Notes: a model not told the origin generated them from the sequence alone. Positions 31,785 through 40,566 are shown, counted from the first letter of the stretch. The stretch is DNA of 50,921 nt from Microcaldota archaeon (GCA_021813385.1 JAKAKT010000040.1:1-50921); one strand, 5' to 3'. Translations and numbers: made by a program.

Positions 31785-33269
31785 CTATATGCCCTGCTCC
31801 CTACGCCAGCGAGCTATTGGCGACAATTCTTTCAAAGCCTGAACAGCACCCGGGCTTATTTGCCCTTGTGTGGCATTAGCAACTTGGGCAGGGGCTTGGA
31901 CTGTTCCGAGTTCCCCTTTATACCTGGCGATTGTCTCTTTCACGCTCTTTATGGCAGTTCCCACTAGGAGGACCGGATTGCTCGTCCCGAGCTCGGTCAT
32001 TATCGCATTCACGACAGGGTAGCTCTTGTCCATGGCCTCGTAGATTGAATGGTATTTGGCATCAAGTTCCCCAAGCTTAGCCTCGACCCGTGCGATGAGC
32101 TGCAGTTTTTGGTCGCGGTTAAGTTCAACTGCTACTGTTTCGGAATGGGCAACTGCGGCGAGGCTTCCCTTTCTCACTTCCCTTCTCCCATTCCTCTCAA
32201 GGTCCGCGAATGTTATTTCAAGCCCGTTATGCATCCTCAAATCCATCTGCTCTACTTTTGCCCTTGCTTCTGCAGGCGACATCGGCGTGGTTAGCTCGAT
32301 TGCCGCTACTGCGAGTTCGTCTGCTTTTACCAGGTGCGTATGGACTGACAGATGGTCTTCTGAAACGACCATAGCGACTTTGGGATCGCCGTTGAGCTTT
32401 GTTCTCAGAGCGTCGAGCGCTGCCTTGAGCTTATCCCCCTCAAGCCCTTTCGCGCGGATGAAAACGAGGCAAGTGCCGGCCGGGAGCGTCGCGTCCTCTC
32501 TGGCTTTCTTCGGCTCAAGGACTCCGAGTTCTGAGTTCAATTGAGACACTGCTCCAAGCACCTCGTTTAGCGCGTCAGTGAAGCCAAGTGTCTGCTTAAT
32601 CGTGTCGTGTATGGAGACTTTGTCCGTAAGCTCAAGGGAGGCGGTGAGTCCGCTTATTATCGCCGGCATAATCATCAGCACGTCCCCGTGCCTGCTCTTG
32701 TCCTTGAACCAGGTGAATGGATTCCACGATGCTGAGGTGGCCCCTTTCCTCATCTCTTCGATAGCAGTTGCCAGGAGCTCAGCATCCCCTCTAAGCGCCT
32801 TGTATGCATCTGGCCCAAACTTCTCGACATCTGCTCTGAGCCTTTTTTCCGCATCTGCGAGATCACCGTAGGTAGCAGGAAACTGGCTTTCAGTTAGCTG
32901 TTCCAACAGGTTCCGAACTTTCGCATAAATGAGCATCAGCTTGGAGAAGTTGTGGGCCCCGTGGAGCTTTCCTTCCTGGCCCATGAGTTCCGAGGCCTGG
33001 TCGATAACCTCGGCGATTGCTTTTCTTGCGGCAATAGTCTTCTTGTCCTTTCCCGGAACGTTGACAGTGAGCTCGGGGTTGACTTCAGAATAGGCCTCCC
33101 TCATAAGCCTGACCACGGTGGCGAGCGACGAGGAGTCGACCCTCCCGCGTATGTCCTCTTTTAAGCCCTTGAACCCTCCCCTTCTCGTGAATGGGTCCCG
33201 GGTGTCCGGGATGAGTTCCGGTCTTCGGCTTATGGCCTGAATCATCGAACCTGATGTTGCTGTCGCCAT
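31785..33269 (-). CDS. Large orphan protein
   Basis: About 494 residues from the ATG at 33269, which follows GGAGGGGGAAT; TATA TTTATATTC near 33318-33328. A longer reading frame extends upstream but crosses the promoter. The protein is helical with one beta-alpha-beta-like stretch (TCLVFIRAKGLEGDKLKAAL, VAMVVSEDHLSVHTHL). The segment SVHTHL could look like a metal motif but lacks partners. No signal peptide. It does not resemble any family I know. Confidence 0.65.
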   Translation of the reverse strand: MATATSGSMIQAISRRPELIPDTRDPFTRRGGFKGLKEDIRGRVDSSSLATVVRLMREAYSEVNPELTVNVPGKDKKTIAARKAIAEVIDQASELMGQEGKLHGAHNFSKLMLIYAKVRNLLEQLTESQFPATYGDLADAEKRLRADVEKFGPDAYKALRGDAELLATAIEEMRKGATSASWNPFTWFKDKSRHGDVLMIMPAIISGLTASLELTDKVSIHDTIKQTLGFTDALNEVLGAVSQLNSELGVLEPKKAREDATLPAGTCLVFIRAKGLEGDKLKAALDALRTKLNGDPKVAMVVSEDHLSVHTHLVKADELAVAAIELTTPMSPAEARAKVEQMDLRMHNGLEITFADLERNGRREVRKGSLAAVAHSETVAVELNRDQKLQLIARVEAKLGELDAKYHSIYEAMDKSYPVVNAIMTELGTSNPVLLVGTAIKSVKETIARYKGELGTVQAPAQVANATQGQISPGAVQALKELSPIARWRREQGI

Positions 33270-33332
33270 ATTCCCCCTCCGTGCCTTAGAATGAGTAATA
33301 CTTTGTATCTCTTCTAGAATATAAATCTTCTT

Positions 33333-33444
33333 GGATTCCGGTTGCCATAACTGGCCAGTTCTTCTAAAAAACTCCGAATTCCGAGATGTGTGCCTTCGGA
33401 GGGGCTGAAACGGCAAAAAGAAGCCCTAAAACTACCCGGAATCC
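33333..33444 (-). ncRNA. Candidate structured RNA upstream of the 31785-33269 gene
   Basis: Arms GGATTCCGG (33333-33341) and CCGGAATCC (33436-33444) enclose CTCCGAA/TTCGGAG and GGGCT/AGCCC helices and the palindrome ACTGGCCAGT. On the minus strand CTTATAAAAG (33480-33488) would start RNA near 33457, and the CTCCGAA hairpin is followed by six T. Strand and function are not certain. Confidence 0.35.
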
Positions 33445-33561
33445 GAATTTAACCTGCAGTAGGGGAATTTCAAGCACCCTTTTATAAGTTCGGTTGCAAA
33501 GGGAGAACTTGCGTGGGAAAAAAGAGAAGACGAGAGATTATGTTCGCGGGGGGAATCAGGA

Positions 33562-33614
33562 GGACCAATTTGTGCTCGGGCACAAATGGTCCATTTTTGC
33601 CTTGGGGCAAAAAT
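33562..33614 (+). repeat. Twin-hairpin element E1
   Basis: Stem 1 GGACCAATTTGTGC/GCACAAATGGTCC with loop TCGG and one bulged A; stem 2 ATTTTTGCC/GGCAAAAAT with loop TTGG. It lies between AGGA and the CCTGAAACTG part of unit A1, a position that is continuous in tRNA-Arg intron 1. Confidence 0.8.
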
Positions 33615-33632
33615 AGGACCCTGAAACTGAAG

Positions 33633-33685
33633 GGGCCGACAAGTGTTCGAGCACTTGTGGCCCATTTTTCCCATCAGGGAAAAAT
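33633..33685 (+). repeat. Twin-hairpin element E2
   Basis: Stem 1 GGGCC-G-ACAAGTG/CACTTGT-GGCCC with loop TTCGAG; stem 2 ATTTTTCCC/GGGAAAAAT with loop ATCA. Same length and layout as E1 but with changed, still complementary stem bases, so pairing rather than sequence is conserved. Confidence 0.8.
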
Positions 33686-33716
33686 AGGGGGCGGAGCCCC
33701 CCTGCGGTTCGGGGGG

Positions 33717-33885
33717 GAACTTGCGTGGGAAAAAGTTTAGGAAGACGAGAGGTAAAGTTCGTTGGGGGGTATCAGGAATAGCCAGAACTGAAGGGGGCGC
33801 TCCCCCTGCGGTTCCAATTTTTCGCTCGAGCGAAAAATGGACCATTTGTGCCTTGCACAAATTGGTCGGCACTGGAAAGCAAGGG
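33717..33885 (+). repeat. Repeat unit A2
   Basis: Second copy starting GAACTTGCGTGGGAAAAA, 212 bp after the first, with GAAGACGAGAG, GGGGGG-TATCAGGA, CCAGAACTGAAGGGGG and CCCCCTGCGGTTCC. Unlike A1 it has no hairpin insertion inside the module; twin hairpin E3 follows it. Confidence 0.75.
33817..33867 (-). repeat. Twin-hairpin element E3 (inverted copy)
   Basis: Read on the minus strand: GACCAATTTGTGC/GCACAAATGGTCC, then ATTTTTCGC/GCGAAAAAT. Stem 1, including its asymmetric extra A, is identical to E1, but the element is in the opposite orientation. Confidence 0.8.
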
Positions 33886-33927
33886 TCCGAGAGTTTATAA
33901 CGGGCGAGCGAGTGAGTTGTGTTTGTT

Positions 33928-36900
33928 ATGGCCGAGGATATAACGCCGCATGTTGAGAGGTTCCGCGACTTCTTCGAGTCGAGCCCGAAGATTTCTGGGG
34001 CAATTGAGCTTGTTGCAATGAGCTACCCGGAGAAGAAGAGCTTCGATGTCGATTGCTCGGAACTCGGGAGATTCGATTTCAGGATTGCCGACTTCCTAGT
34101 GGAAAAGCCTGATGTCGGCATAGAGGCTGCAAGGCTTGCGGCAGCTGATTTGGGCAGAGATAAAGTGGAAGCGGGGGTAAAGTTCGAACCCCATGTCAGG
34201 TTCTTCAACCCCCCCAGAGAGAAAGAACTTTTAATCCAGGATGTCGGCTCGCTTCAGATTGAGAAGCTCCTCTCTCTCGAAGGGGTCATAACGAAGAGGG
34301 CCGAGGTTAGGCCCAAGGTCAAGGTCGCGGTCTACAAGTGCACCAAGTGCGACGCAGTCGTCAAGGTGCCGATGACGAAGAAAACCATTGTGCCTCAGGT
34401 GTGCGATGTCTGCAAGAGGAGGGCTCTCGAGCTTTCCGAAGAGGATTCATATTTTGTCGATTTGCAGAAGGGCGAGATGCAGGAGCTTCTCGAGAGGCTG
34501 CACGGGGGGGCCCCAGCAAGCCACATCGAAGTCTGGATGGAAGACGATTTGGTAAACACGGTTATACCCGGGGACACCGTCGAGATAACCGGGATACTTA
34601 GGATAAGGCCCCCGATTCCCGGAAAAGGCGGTGGAGACTCTTATTCCAAATATATTGATGTCATCCATATCCAGAAGGTCCAGCGGGAGTTCGAGGAGGT
34701 CGAGATAAGCAAGGAGGACAAGGAGGCCGTGATTGAACTCTCTAAAGACCCGAGGATTTTCGAAAAAATCGTCAAGTCGACTGCGCCGTCCATTTACGGT
34801 CACGATGAGATTAAGGCAGGGGTTGCGCTCCAGCTCTTCGGGGGGACCCCTGACAAGAAGCTGCCCGAGGGGGGGAACATCCGAAGCGACATCCATTTGC
34901 TGTTGATTGGTGACCCGGGAAGCGCGAAATGCGTAGATGGTGACACCAAAGTTGTTCTTGCTAACGGTTCCATTGAGAGAATAAAGGATATAGTTGAAAC
35001 TGAGCTCACAAAGAAGACAGTTGAACGAATGAGTGACGGAATTTATGCGAGAAGCAACCACGACGTATTATCGCTAGACCAGGACGGGAAGGTTGAAAGC
35101 GAAAAGGCCCTTGTGTTCTGCAAGCTTGAGGCTCCGGAACATCTTTTTAAGGTCAAGACGTCAACTGGCAGGAGTGTCACGACCACCCCCATTCATCCGT
35201 TTTTCGTTTTGCGCGACGGAGTCGTAAAAGCAATAAAAGCGGAAGACTTGAAGAATGGGGAATTTATTGCGACCCCGCGCATCTTGCCGGTAAAAGGAAG
35301 CTCGCAACCGCTTCCTGCAGTCAAGAGAGGAAAAACCAGCGCAAACCACATAAGGAATCCGGAATTCATTACTCTGGCTTTCGCGCGGATTCTCGGCTAT
35401 CTTACGGGCGATGGCTATGTGCGCAAGATCGGCACGTCGTATGAGGCGAGCCTCACAAACTGCGATGACCTATTGCTCGATGATTTTAGGAATTCACTCC
35501 AGTCTGAATTCGGGCTGAAGACAAGTTTGAAAATTGATAAGCGAAACGGCGTGCGAAGCGCTTCTGCTTTTTCGGTTGAACTGGGTGGCATCCTTGAGAG
35601 AATGGGGATGCTCGCAAATTCCCAGGAAAAAAGAGTGCCGAACGAGATTCTTAAAAGCCCCAACGATGTCGTGCGGGAGTTCGTCCGCGCTTATTTCGAT
35701 TGCGAGGGCTCGGTATCGAAAGGGAAAAGAGAAGTTTGCGTTGTTTCCTATAGCCGCGAGCTTTTGGAACAAGTTCAGATACTTTTGCTTAGGTTCGGGA
35801 TAATTTCACAGCTCCATGAAACGCATTCAAGGGCCACCAATTCGACTTCTCACGAGAAAACGGAATATTACCGGCTGCACATAAGCGGAGAGAATGTGAA
35901 GTTATTCTATGAACGGGTAGGTTTCGTTTCTGTTGAGAAACAGAGGAAATTGAATAGCAAACTGGCCGGCAAGGGCTTCAACACGAACATTGACGTGATT
36001 CCAAACCTTAAGAACATGCTGAGGAGCACTCGGCTTGCGCTCTCGATGAGCCAGTTTGACCTCGGGATTCCGAGGACCACATATCAGCATTTCGAGAGAG
36101 GGGACAGGAACCCGTCACGCGCTACGTTGCGAAAGATAGTTGATGCTCTCGAAAAGAAACTTCGAGGCATGGATTCAGCCCAAAAGACGATTGTGGACAA
36201 CCTGGCCCTTCTTGAGATGCTTGCGAACTCGGATATATTTTGGGATAAGGTGAAGGTTGTTGAGAGAGTGGAATCGAAAGATGAATGGGTGTATGACCTA
36301 CAGGTAGAACCTTCGCACAACTTCATCGCTAACGGGATGATGGTCCATAATACGAGGATTCTGCAGTATGTCACCGACCTCGCGCCAAAAAGCATTTATG
36401 TGAGCGGAAAAAGCGTGAGCGGGGTCGGGCTGACTGCTGCTGCCGAGAGGGATGAGCTCAGCGAAGGAGGCTGGACTCTGAAGGCGGGGGCTCTTGTTCT
36501 AGCTAGCGGCGGGATGGTTGCGATTGATGAATTCGACAAGATTGAGGATACGGAACGGGCTGCGATGCATGAGGTTATGGAAAGCCAGACCGTCTCGGTC
36601 GCTAAAGCCGGCATTGTCGCGAAGTTCAAGGCGAAGACTTCGATTCTCGCAGCAGCGAATCCCAAGTTCGGGAGGTTCGACACGAACAAGCTCCCTGGGG
36701 AGCAGTTCGACATTCCCAATACTCTTCTCTCCCGTTTCGACCTTATTTTCCCAATTAAGGACATCATGGACGAGGAGAAGGACAGGAGGCTCGCCGAGTT
36801 CATCCTTCGCTCGCACGAGGCGGCTGCCCTGAAAATCAACCTGCTCCAGAAGGATGAAACCATCATACCTCACGACTTGATGAGGAAATACATCGCTTAT

Positions 36901-37410
36901 GCCCGAAAATACGTCAGGCCGAAATTGAGCAAGGAGGCTACCGAGAGAATTAAAGACTATTACGTCGAGATGAGGAGAATGGGGGCATCGCAGGGGACTG
37001 TCCCGATTACACCGAGATATATTGAAGGAATGATACGGTTATCTGAAGCATCAGCAAAAGCAAGGTTGAGCGAGGTTGTTGAGCTCTCGGATGCTGAACT
37101 CGCAGTAAAGCTGAATGATTTCGTCTTGAGGCAGATTGCCCTTGATAAGGAAACCGGGAAAATCGATGTGGATATTGTCGCAACTGGGCAGCCAAAATCG
37201 AAAGTCGAGAAGGTGAACGTGATTCTAGGGCTTGTCCGGGACATGCAAAAGGAATACGACCTTGTGGAGATTGGGAAAGTGATTGAGCAGGCGGAGAACT
37301 ACAACATGGACCCGGTTACTGCAAGAAGGCTGATTGAGGACCTGATTGCAAAGGGCGAGCTGTTCAAGCCGAAGCCTGGTTTTATTAAGCTTGTGCGGCA
37401 GTATGATTAG
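33928..37410 (+). CDS. mcm: Replicative helicase MCM, intein-containing
   Basis: 1160 residues as translated, about 686 after intein removal, the usual archaeal MCM length. The N-terminal part has the CTKC...CDVC zinc motif; the AAA+ core has Walker A GDPGSAK^T (split by the intein), Walker B MVAIDEFDKI, the arginine-finger region LLSRFDLIF and a C-terminal winged helix. It unwinds DNA at replication forks as a hexamer. ATG 33928 is preferred to the GTG three codons upstream because the TATA box TTTATAA lies about 30 bp before it. The next gene begins near the stop codon. Confidence 0.97.
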   Translation: MAEDITPHVERFRDFFESSPKISGAIELVAMSYPEKKSFDVDCSELGRFDFRIADFLVEKPDVGIEAARLAAADLGRDKVEAGVKFEPHVRFFNPPREKELLIQDVGSLQIEKLLSLEGVITKRAEVRPKVKVAVYKCTKCDAVVKVPMTKKTIVPQVCDVCKRRALELSEEDSYFVDLQKGEMQELLERLHGGAPASHIEVWMEDDLVNTVIPGDTVEITGILRIRPPIPGKGGGDSYSKYIDVIHIQKVQREFEEVEISKEDKEAVIELSKDPRIFEKIVKSTAPSIYGHDEIKAGVALQLFGGTPDKKLPEGGNIRSDIHLLLIGDPGSAKCVDGDTKVVLANGSIERIKDIVETELTKKTVERMSDGIYARSNHDVLSLDQDGKVESEKALVFCKLEAPEHLFKVKTSTGRSVTTTPIHPFFVLRDGVVKAIKAEDLKNGEFIATPRILPVKGSSQPLPAVKRGKTSANHIRNPEFITLAFARILGYLTGDGYVRKIGTSYEASLTNCDDLLLDDFRNSLQSEFGLKTSLKIDKRNGVRSASAFSVELGGILERMGMLANSQEKRVPNEILKSPNDVVREFVRAYFDCEGSVSKGKREVCVVSYSRELLEQVQILLLRFGIISQLHETHSRATNSTSHEKTEYYRLHISGENVKLFYERVGFVSVEKQRKLNSKLAGKGFNTNIDVIPNLKNMLRSTRLALSMSQFDLGIPRTTYQHFERGDRNPSRATLRKIVDALEKKLRGMDSAQKTIVDNLALLEMLANSDIFWDKVKVVERVESKDEWVYDLQVEPSHNFIANGMMVHNTRILQYVTDLAPKSIYVSGKSVSGVGLTAAAERDELSEGGWTLKAGALVLASGGMVAIDEFDKIEDTERAAMHEVMESQTVSVAKAGIVAKFKAKTSILAAANPKFGRFDTNKLPGEQFDIPNTLLSRFDLIFPIKDIMDEEKDRRLAEFILRSHEAAALKINLLQKDETIIPHDLMRKYIAYARKYVRPKLSKEATERIKDYYVEMRRMGASQGTVPITPRYIEGMIRLSEASAKARLSEVVELSDAELAVKLNDFVLRQIALDKETGKIDVDIVATGQPKSKVEKVNVILGLVRDMQKEYDLVEIGKVIEQAENYNMDPVTARRLIEDLIAKGELFKPKPGFIKLVRQYD
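34930..36351 (+). other. Intein in the MCM Walker A motif
   Basis: 474 residues (protein residues 335-808). Cys1 starts CVDGDTKVV; block B has TTTPIHPFFV; LAGLIDADG-type motifs are LGYLTGDGYV and AYFDCEGSV; the C-terminal blocks read EWVYDLQVEPSHNF and MMVHN, followed by Thr+1. All splicing residues are present. Between the endonuclease and the C-terminal block lies an XRE-like helix-turn-helix (about residues 694-751: SMSQFDLGIPRTTYQHFERG). Insertion is after the P-loop lysine. Confidence 0.95.
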
Positions 37411-37441
37411 GTGCCTGATAGCGGGCAGGGTTGCGAAAAAG

Positions 37442-38440
37442 ATGAAGGAGATAACCACCATAATATCGATGTTCCTAGTTGTGCAGCTTCTCGGGCTTTG
37501 TGTTGGGGCGATAATGAGCAGCCCCGTGAATGTCGAAGACTTCTCGGGCCTGAATGTCGCACCCTCTAAGGATTCGGGAGATCTCTTCAACTCCGCATAC
37601 TTTTTGGTCGCTGTCATCCTTGGGGCGGTTTTTCTAATAGCCCTGATAAAGAACTACAGGGGGGTATTTCTTTTCAAGGCACTTGAGACATTCATCGTGT
37701 TCTTCGCATCGTTCATAGTATTCTTGGCATTTCTTTACCAATTTTCTGGTTTTCTTGCCTCGATAAATCCTATTCTGGGCCTTGCTGAACTGTGGGCCTT
37801 TGCCGGAGCGATTGCACTTGCGGTCTTAAAATACAGGATGCCGAACCTGAAGAACATCGTCGCTGTCATCTCGAGCGCGGGTGTGGGGGCCCTATTCGGC
37901 TTCTCGCTCAACCTTATCCCGGCGATTCTTTTCATCATAGGGCTCTCAATCTATGATGTTGTTGCCGTTTTCTACACTAAGCACATGCTTACGATGGCAA
38001 GGGAGATGAGCAAGAGGAGCATGTCTTTCTCAGTAAGCGTCGAGTCGATAGAGAAGAGGAAAGCGACCAGTGAAGAGAAGAAGAAAATGATGGAAGAGGC
38101 TGAAGCTAAGCATAAAGAAGAGATAAGGGGGCTTAAGGCATCGGGAAAGGGAGCTGTTCCGAAGGCTTACGCGAAAATCGAAGTTCCGAAGGAGTATATT
38201 GAGGAAAGGAGGCATCTCGAACTCGGGACGGGGGATATGGCGATTCCGCTAATGTTATCCGTGTCTGCACTGAGGTTCGGAGGGCCCGGGCTTGCGCTGG
38301 CCGTAGTTTTTGGCGCCTGCATCGGACTCTACTTTACGCTCGATTATGTTTTCTCAAGAAGGACTTTCCTGCCGGCACTCCCGCCGATTTCAGCTGGGGC
38401 GCTGATAGCGCTTGCGATTGCGTGGCTGGTTAGGATTTAA
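37442..38440 (+). CDS. Presenilin-like intramembrane aspartyl protease
   Basis: About 332 residues with nine membrane segments. Catalytic motifs are present: YD in GLSIYDVVAVFYTK, GxGD in LELGTGDMAIPL and PAL in FLPALPPISAG. A charged cytoplasmic loop of about 80 residues separates YD and GxGD, as in archaeal presenilin homologues (family A22). It should cleave transmembrane or signal-peptide remnants within the membrane. An ATG at 37403, overlapping the mcm stop, is an alternative start; the ATG at 37442 begins directly before the first membrane helix. Confidence 0.9.
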   Translation: MKEITTIISMFLVVQLLGLCVGAIMSSPVNVEDFSGLNVAPSKDSGDLFNSAYFLVAVILGAVFLIALIKNYRGVFLFKALETFIVFFASFIVFLAFLYQFSGFLASINPILGLAELWAFAGAIALAVLKYRMPNLKNIVAVISSAGVGALFGFSLNLIPAILFIIGLSIYDVVAVFYTKHMLTMAREMSKRSMSFSVSVESIEKRKATSEEKKKMMEEAEAKHKEEIRGLKASGKGAVPKAYAKIEVPKEYIEERRHLELGTGDMAIPLMLSVSALRFGGPGLALAVVFGACIGLYFTLDYVFSRRTFLPALPPISAGALIALAIAWLVRI

Positions 38441-38542
38441 ATCTTTTTGTTCTTTTTACGAAAAATGGGGATAGCTTTTTAATTTCCCGTGTTAATAGTG
38501 CTTTTTCCTTTCGAATTCCCGTACACGGGAGGAGGCGTTAGG

Positions 38543-39799
38543 ATGACCGAAGAGAGAGACCTTTGGAAAGAGACCCTCGCAAGACTTGACAACGTGAGGA
38601 GCTATTTGGAGATAAACAAGGGGGTCTACGAATACTTAAGCCACCCGCAGAGGGTCATAACCGTTTCGCTTCCGATTGAGATGGAGAACGGGGAAGTCCG
38701 TGTTTTCACAGGCTACAGGTCCCAGTATAATGACGCACGGGGACCTTTCAAGGGAGGTTTCAGATACCATAAGATGGTCACCGAGAATGAGGTCATTGCC
38801 CTTTCCGCAATGATGACCTTGAAGTGCGCCGTAGTGAACATACCGTTCGGGGGCTCAAAAGGCGGGGTCATTGTGGATGTCACTAACAAGACGAAGAGGG
38901 AGCTCAAGAGGCTCACCAGGATGTACACTCTCGCTCTCATCAATGACATCGGGCCTGAGAAGGACATCCCGGCTCCGGACGTGAATACCAATGGCGAGAC
39001 CATGAGCTGGATGATGGACACTTTCAGCAAGGCAAAGGGGTATAATGTGCCCGCAGTTGTGACGGGCAAGCCAATCAGCCTGGGAGGCTCGCTCGGGAGG
39101 ACAGAAGCGACTGGAAACGGGGTTGTGATGGTAAGCGCGGAAGCGATGAAGCACCTGAAGATGGACCCGAAGAAGACGAGGGTGGCGGTTCAGGGATTCG
39201 GGAACGTGGGAAGCCACGCGGCGATGTTCTACAACAGACTCGGGTGCAAGGTGGTTGCTGTGACTGACTCGCACGGAGGCGTCTACAACCCGGATGGATT
39301 GAACGTGGATGCGGCCATAAAGTATGCACAGCAGAACAAGGGCCTGAAAGGATACACCGAGAAGGGAGCGGAGCCGATGGACAACGAGAAGATATTCGGC
39401 CTCGATGTTGAGATAATGGCGCCCTGCGCTATCGAGAACGTGATAACCAAGGACAATGCTGACAGCATAAAAGCGAAGATTATCGCTGAAGGCGCGAACG
39501 GACCGGTCACTGCTGACGCCGACCCGATTCTGAACGAGAAGAAGATATTCATCCTGCCGGACATTCTCGCAAATGCAGGAGGAGTGACTGTCTCGTATTT
39601 CGAGTGGGTGCAGGGCCTCCAGCAGCACTATTGGAGCCTTGAGGAAGTGAACAGCAAGCTCGACAGGATTATGAAAGCGAGCTTCAAGGACACCCTCGAT
39701 TACTCGAAGAAGTACAAGACCGACATGAGGATGGCTGCGCAGATTCTTGCTGTGGACAGAGTGATGAAAGCAGCGAGGGACAAGGGAATATTCTTCTAG
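38543..39799 (+). CDS. gdhA: Glutamate dehydrogenase
   Basis: 418 residues, the hexameric GDH length. Substrate domain: ARGPFKGGFRYHKMVTENEV and VVNIPFGGSKGGV with the catalytic lysines; PAPDVNTNGETMSW; GGSLGRTEATGNGV; nucleotide fold VAVQGFGNVGSHAA; NGPVTADAD near the end. It interconverts glutamate and 2-oxoglutarate/ammonia with NAD(P). GGGAGGAGG lies 10-15 bp before the ATG. A terminator hairpin follows. Confidence 0.97.
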   Translation: MTEERDLWKETLARLDNVRSYLEINKGVYEYLSHPQRVITVSLPIEMENGEVRVFTGYRSQYNDARGPFKGGFRYHKMVTENEVIALSAMMTLKCAVVNIPFGGSKGGVIVDVTNKTKRELKRLTRMYTLALINDIGPEKDIPAPDVNTNGETMSWMMDTFSKAKGYNVPAVVTGKPISLGGSLGRTEATGNGVVMVSAEAMKHLKMDPKKTRVAVQGFGNVGSHAAMFYNRLGCKVVAVTDSHGGVYNPDGLNVDAAIKYAQQNKGLKGYTEKGAEPMDNEKIFGLDVEIMAPCAIENVITKDNADSIKAKIIAEGANGPVTADADPILNEKKIFILPDILANAGGVTVSYFEWVQGLQQHYWSLEEVNSKLDRIMKASFKDTLDYSKKYKTDMRMAAQILAVDRVMKAARDKGIFF

Positions 39800-39822
39800 A
39801 AAAACAGAACAAGACAAAAACT

Positions 39823-39858
39823 GGGCCCTCGGGGGCCCTTTTCGATTTTTGTTTTTAT
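39823..39858 (+). terminator. Terminator after gdhA
   Basis: GGGCCC-TCGG-GGGCCC followed by TTTTCGATTTTTGTTTTT. It separates gdhA from the convergent gene that ends at 39862. Confidence 0.75.
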
Positions 39859-39861
39859 TTG

Positions 39862-40566
39862 TTACTTAAGTTTCGCCAGTTCTTCTTTCGCCCAACCAGC
39901 CTGCTCTTCGCCCATTTCCCTGAAATAGCGCAATATTCCAGCCGCATTTTTCGCCCTATTTTTATTTTCTCCTTCAGCTTGCCTCCTGATTTCAGCCATC
40001 GCTTCCATGCGAATTGGCTGAGGGAGTTCTCGGTCTATTATGATGTGAAAGAGCCTGCTCGAGCCTGGGATGTCGCTTATCGTGTCAAGGTCGCCGAGTG
40101 TTTGAAGGGTGAGTTTCAGCATTTTCGGGTCCGAGGGCTTCTTCGCAGCTGATTGGAGAGTATCGAGAACTGATTTGAAAACCGGGCCGATTGGCTCGCA
40201 GTCCCAGCCGATTCGCTTTAGTTCGAGAACCTCGGGCTTTGTGAGCGGCCGTGTATCCATGACTTGGGATAACTCGGAAACCCTCTCGAGCCTCTGGGCT
40301 TCAGGCCCCGTATGGGTTCGGGTAAGTCTCGGGAACTCGAGAAATGTCGTATCCATAAAAGGGCTTAGGGGACCCCGATATCCCGAAGTTCTGGCTGAGT
40401 TTTTTATGTCCGATGAGACGCGATCCAGGATAGTACCCACTACGGCAATGAATTTGGCAGTTGGGATGTCCCCTGGCCCTCCTCTCGTTCTTTGGTAAAA
40501 TGAAGTCGGGCTTTTTCGAGTCCCTCTGACAGTGTGCTTATGTTCTGCGGACTGTGCTGTTACCAT
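39862..40566 (-). CDS. Hypothetical protein with HEAT-like helices
   Basis: 234 residues, not recognised. The N-terminus is basic and disordered (residues 1-35), the middle has PLTKPEVLELKRIGWDCEP, and the C-terminal half is helical with HEAT-like pairs (KMLKLTLQTLGDLDTI, PQPIRMEAMAEIRRQAEG). AAGGTGATAAT directly before the ATG is a strong ribosome site. A stand-alone gene. Confidence 0.6.
   Translation of the reverse strand: MVTAQSAEHKHTVRGTRKSPTSFYQRTRGGPGDIPTAKFIAVVGTILDRVSSDIKNSARTSGYRGPLSPFMDTTFLEFPRLTRTHTGPEAQRLERVSELSQVMDTRPLTKPEVLELKRIGWDCEPIGPVFKSVLDTLQSAAKKPSDPKMLKLTLQTLGDLDTISDIPGSSRLFHIIIDRELPQPIRMEAMAEIRRQAEGENKNRAKNAAGILRYFREMGEEQAGWAKEELAKLK

Larger units (their letters stand above)
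33505..33716 (+). repeat. Repeat unit A1 (directly repeated with A2)
   Basis: Begins GAACTTGCGTGGGAAAAA, then GAAGACGAGAG, then a G-run followed by ATCAGGA, CCTGAAACTGAAGG, a GGGGG/CCCCC hairpin and TGCGGTTCGG. Twin hairpins E1 and E2 are set into it. The same module, uninterrupted, forms the core of tRNA-Arg intron 1. Confidence 0.75.
33270..33927. other. 658-bp gene-free region with structured elements
   Basis: No convincing ORF. Contents from left to right: the promoter of the minus-strand gene; a nested inverted-repeat structure (33333-33444); a near-symmetric TATA at 33480-33488 usable in both directions; a 212-bp directly repeated unit (A1 from 33505, A2 from 33717) with three twin-hairpin elements; and the mcm TATA TTTATAA at 33894-33900. 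Confidence 0.8.

Noticed and set aside
31785-33269. Metal site at SVHTHL in the orphan protein
   Set aside because: No acidic or histidine partner with a known spacing could be found, unlike in the two JAMM-like candidates.
33270-33416. Longer N-terminus for the gene ending at 31785
   Set aside because: It would cross the TATA box near 33320 and lacks a ribosome site, while GGAGGGGG precedes the ATG at 33269.
33505-33885. CRISPR array
   Set aside because: There are only two long units with imperfect repeats and no regular short repeat-spacer pattern; no cas genes are in the window.
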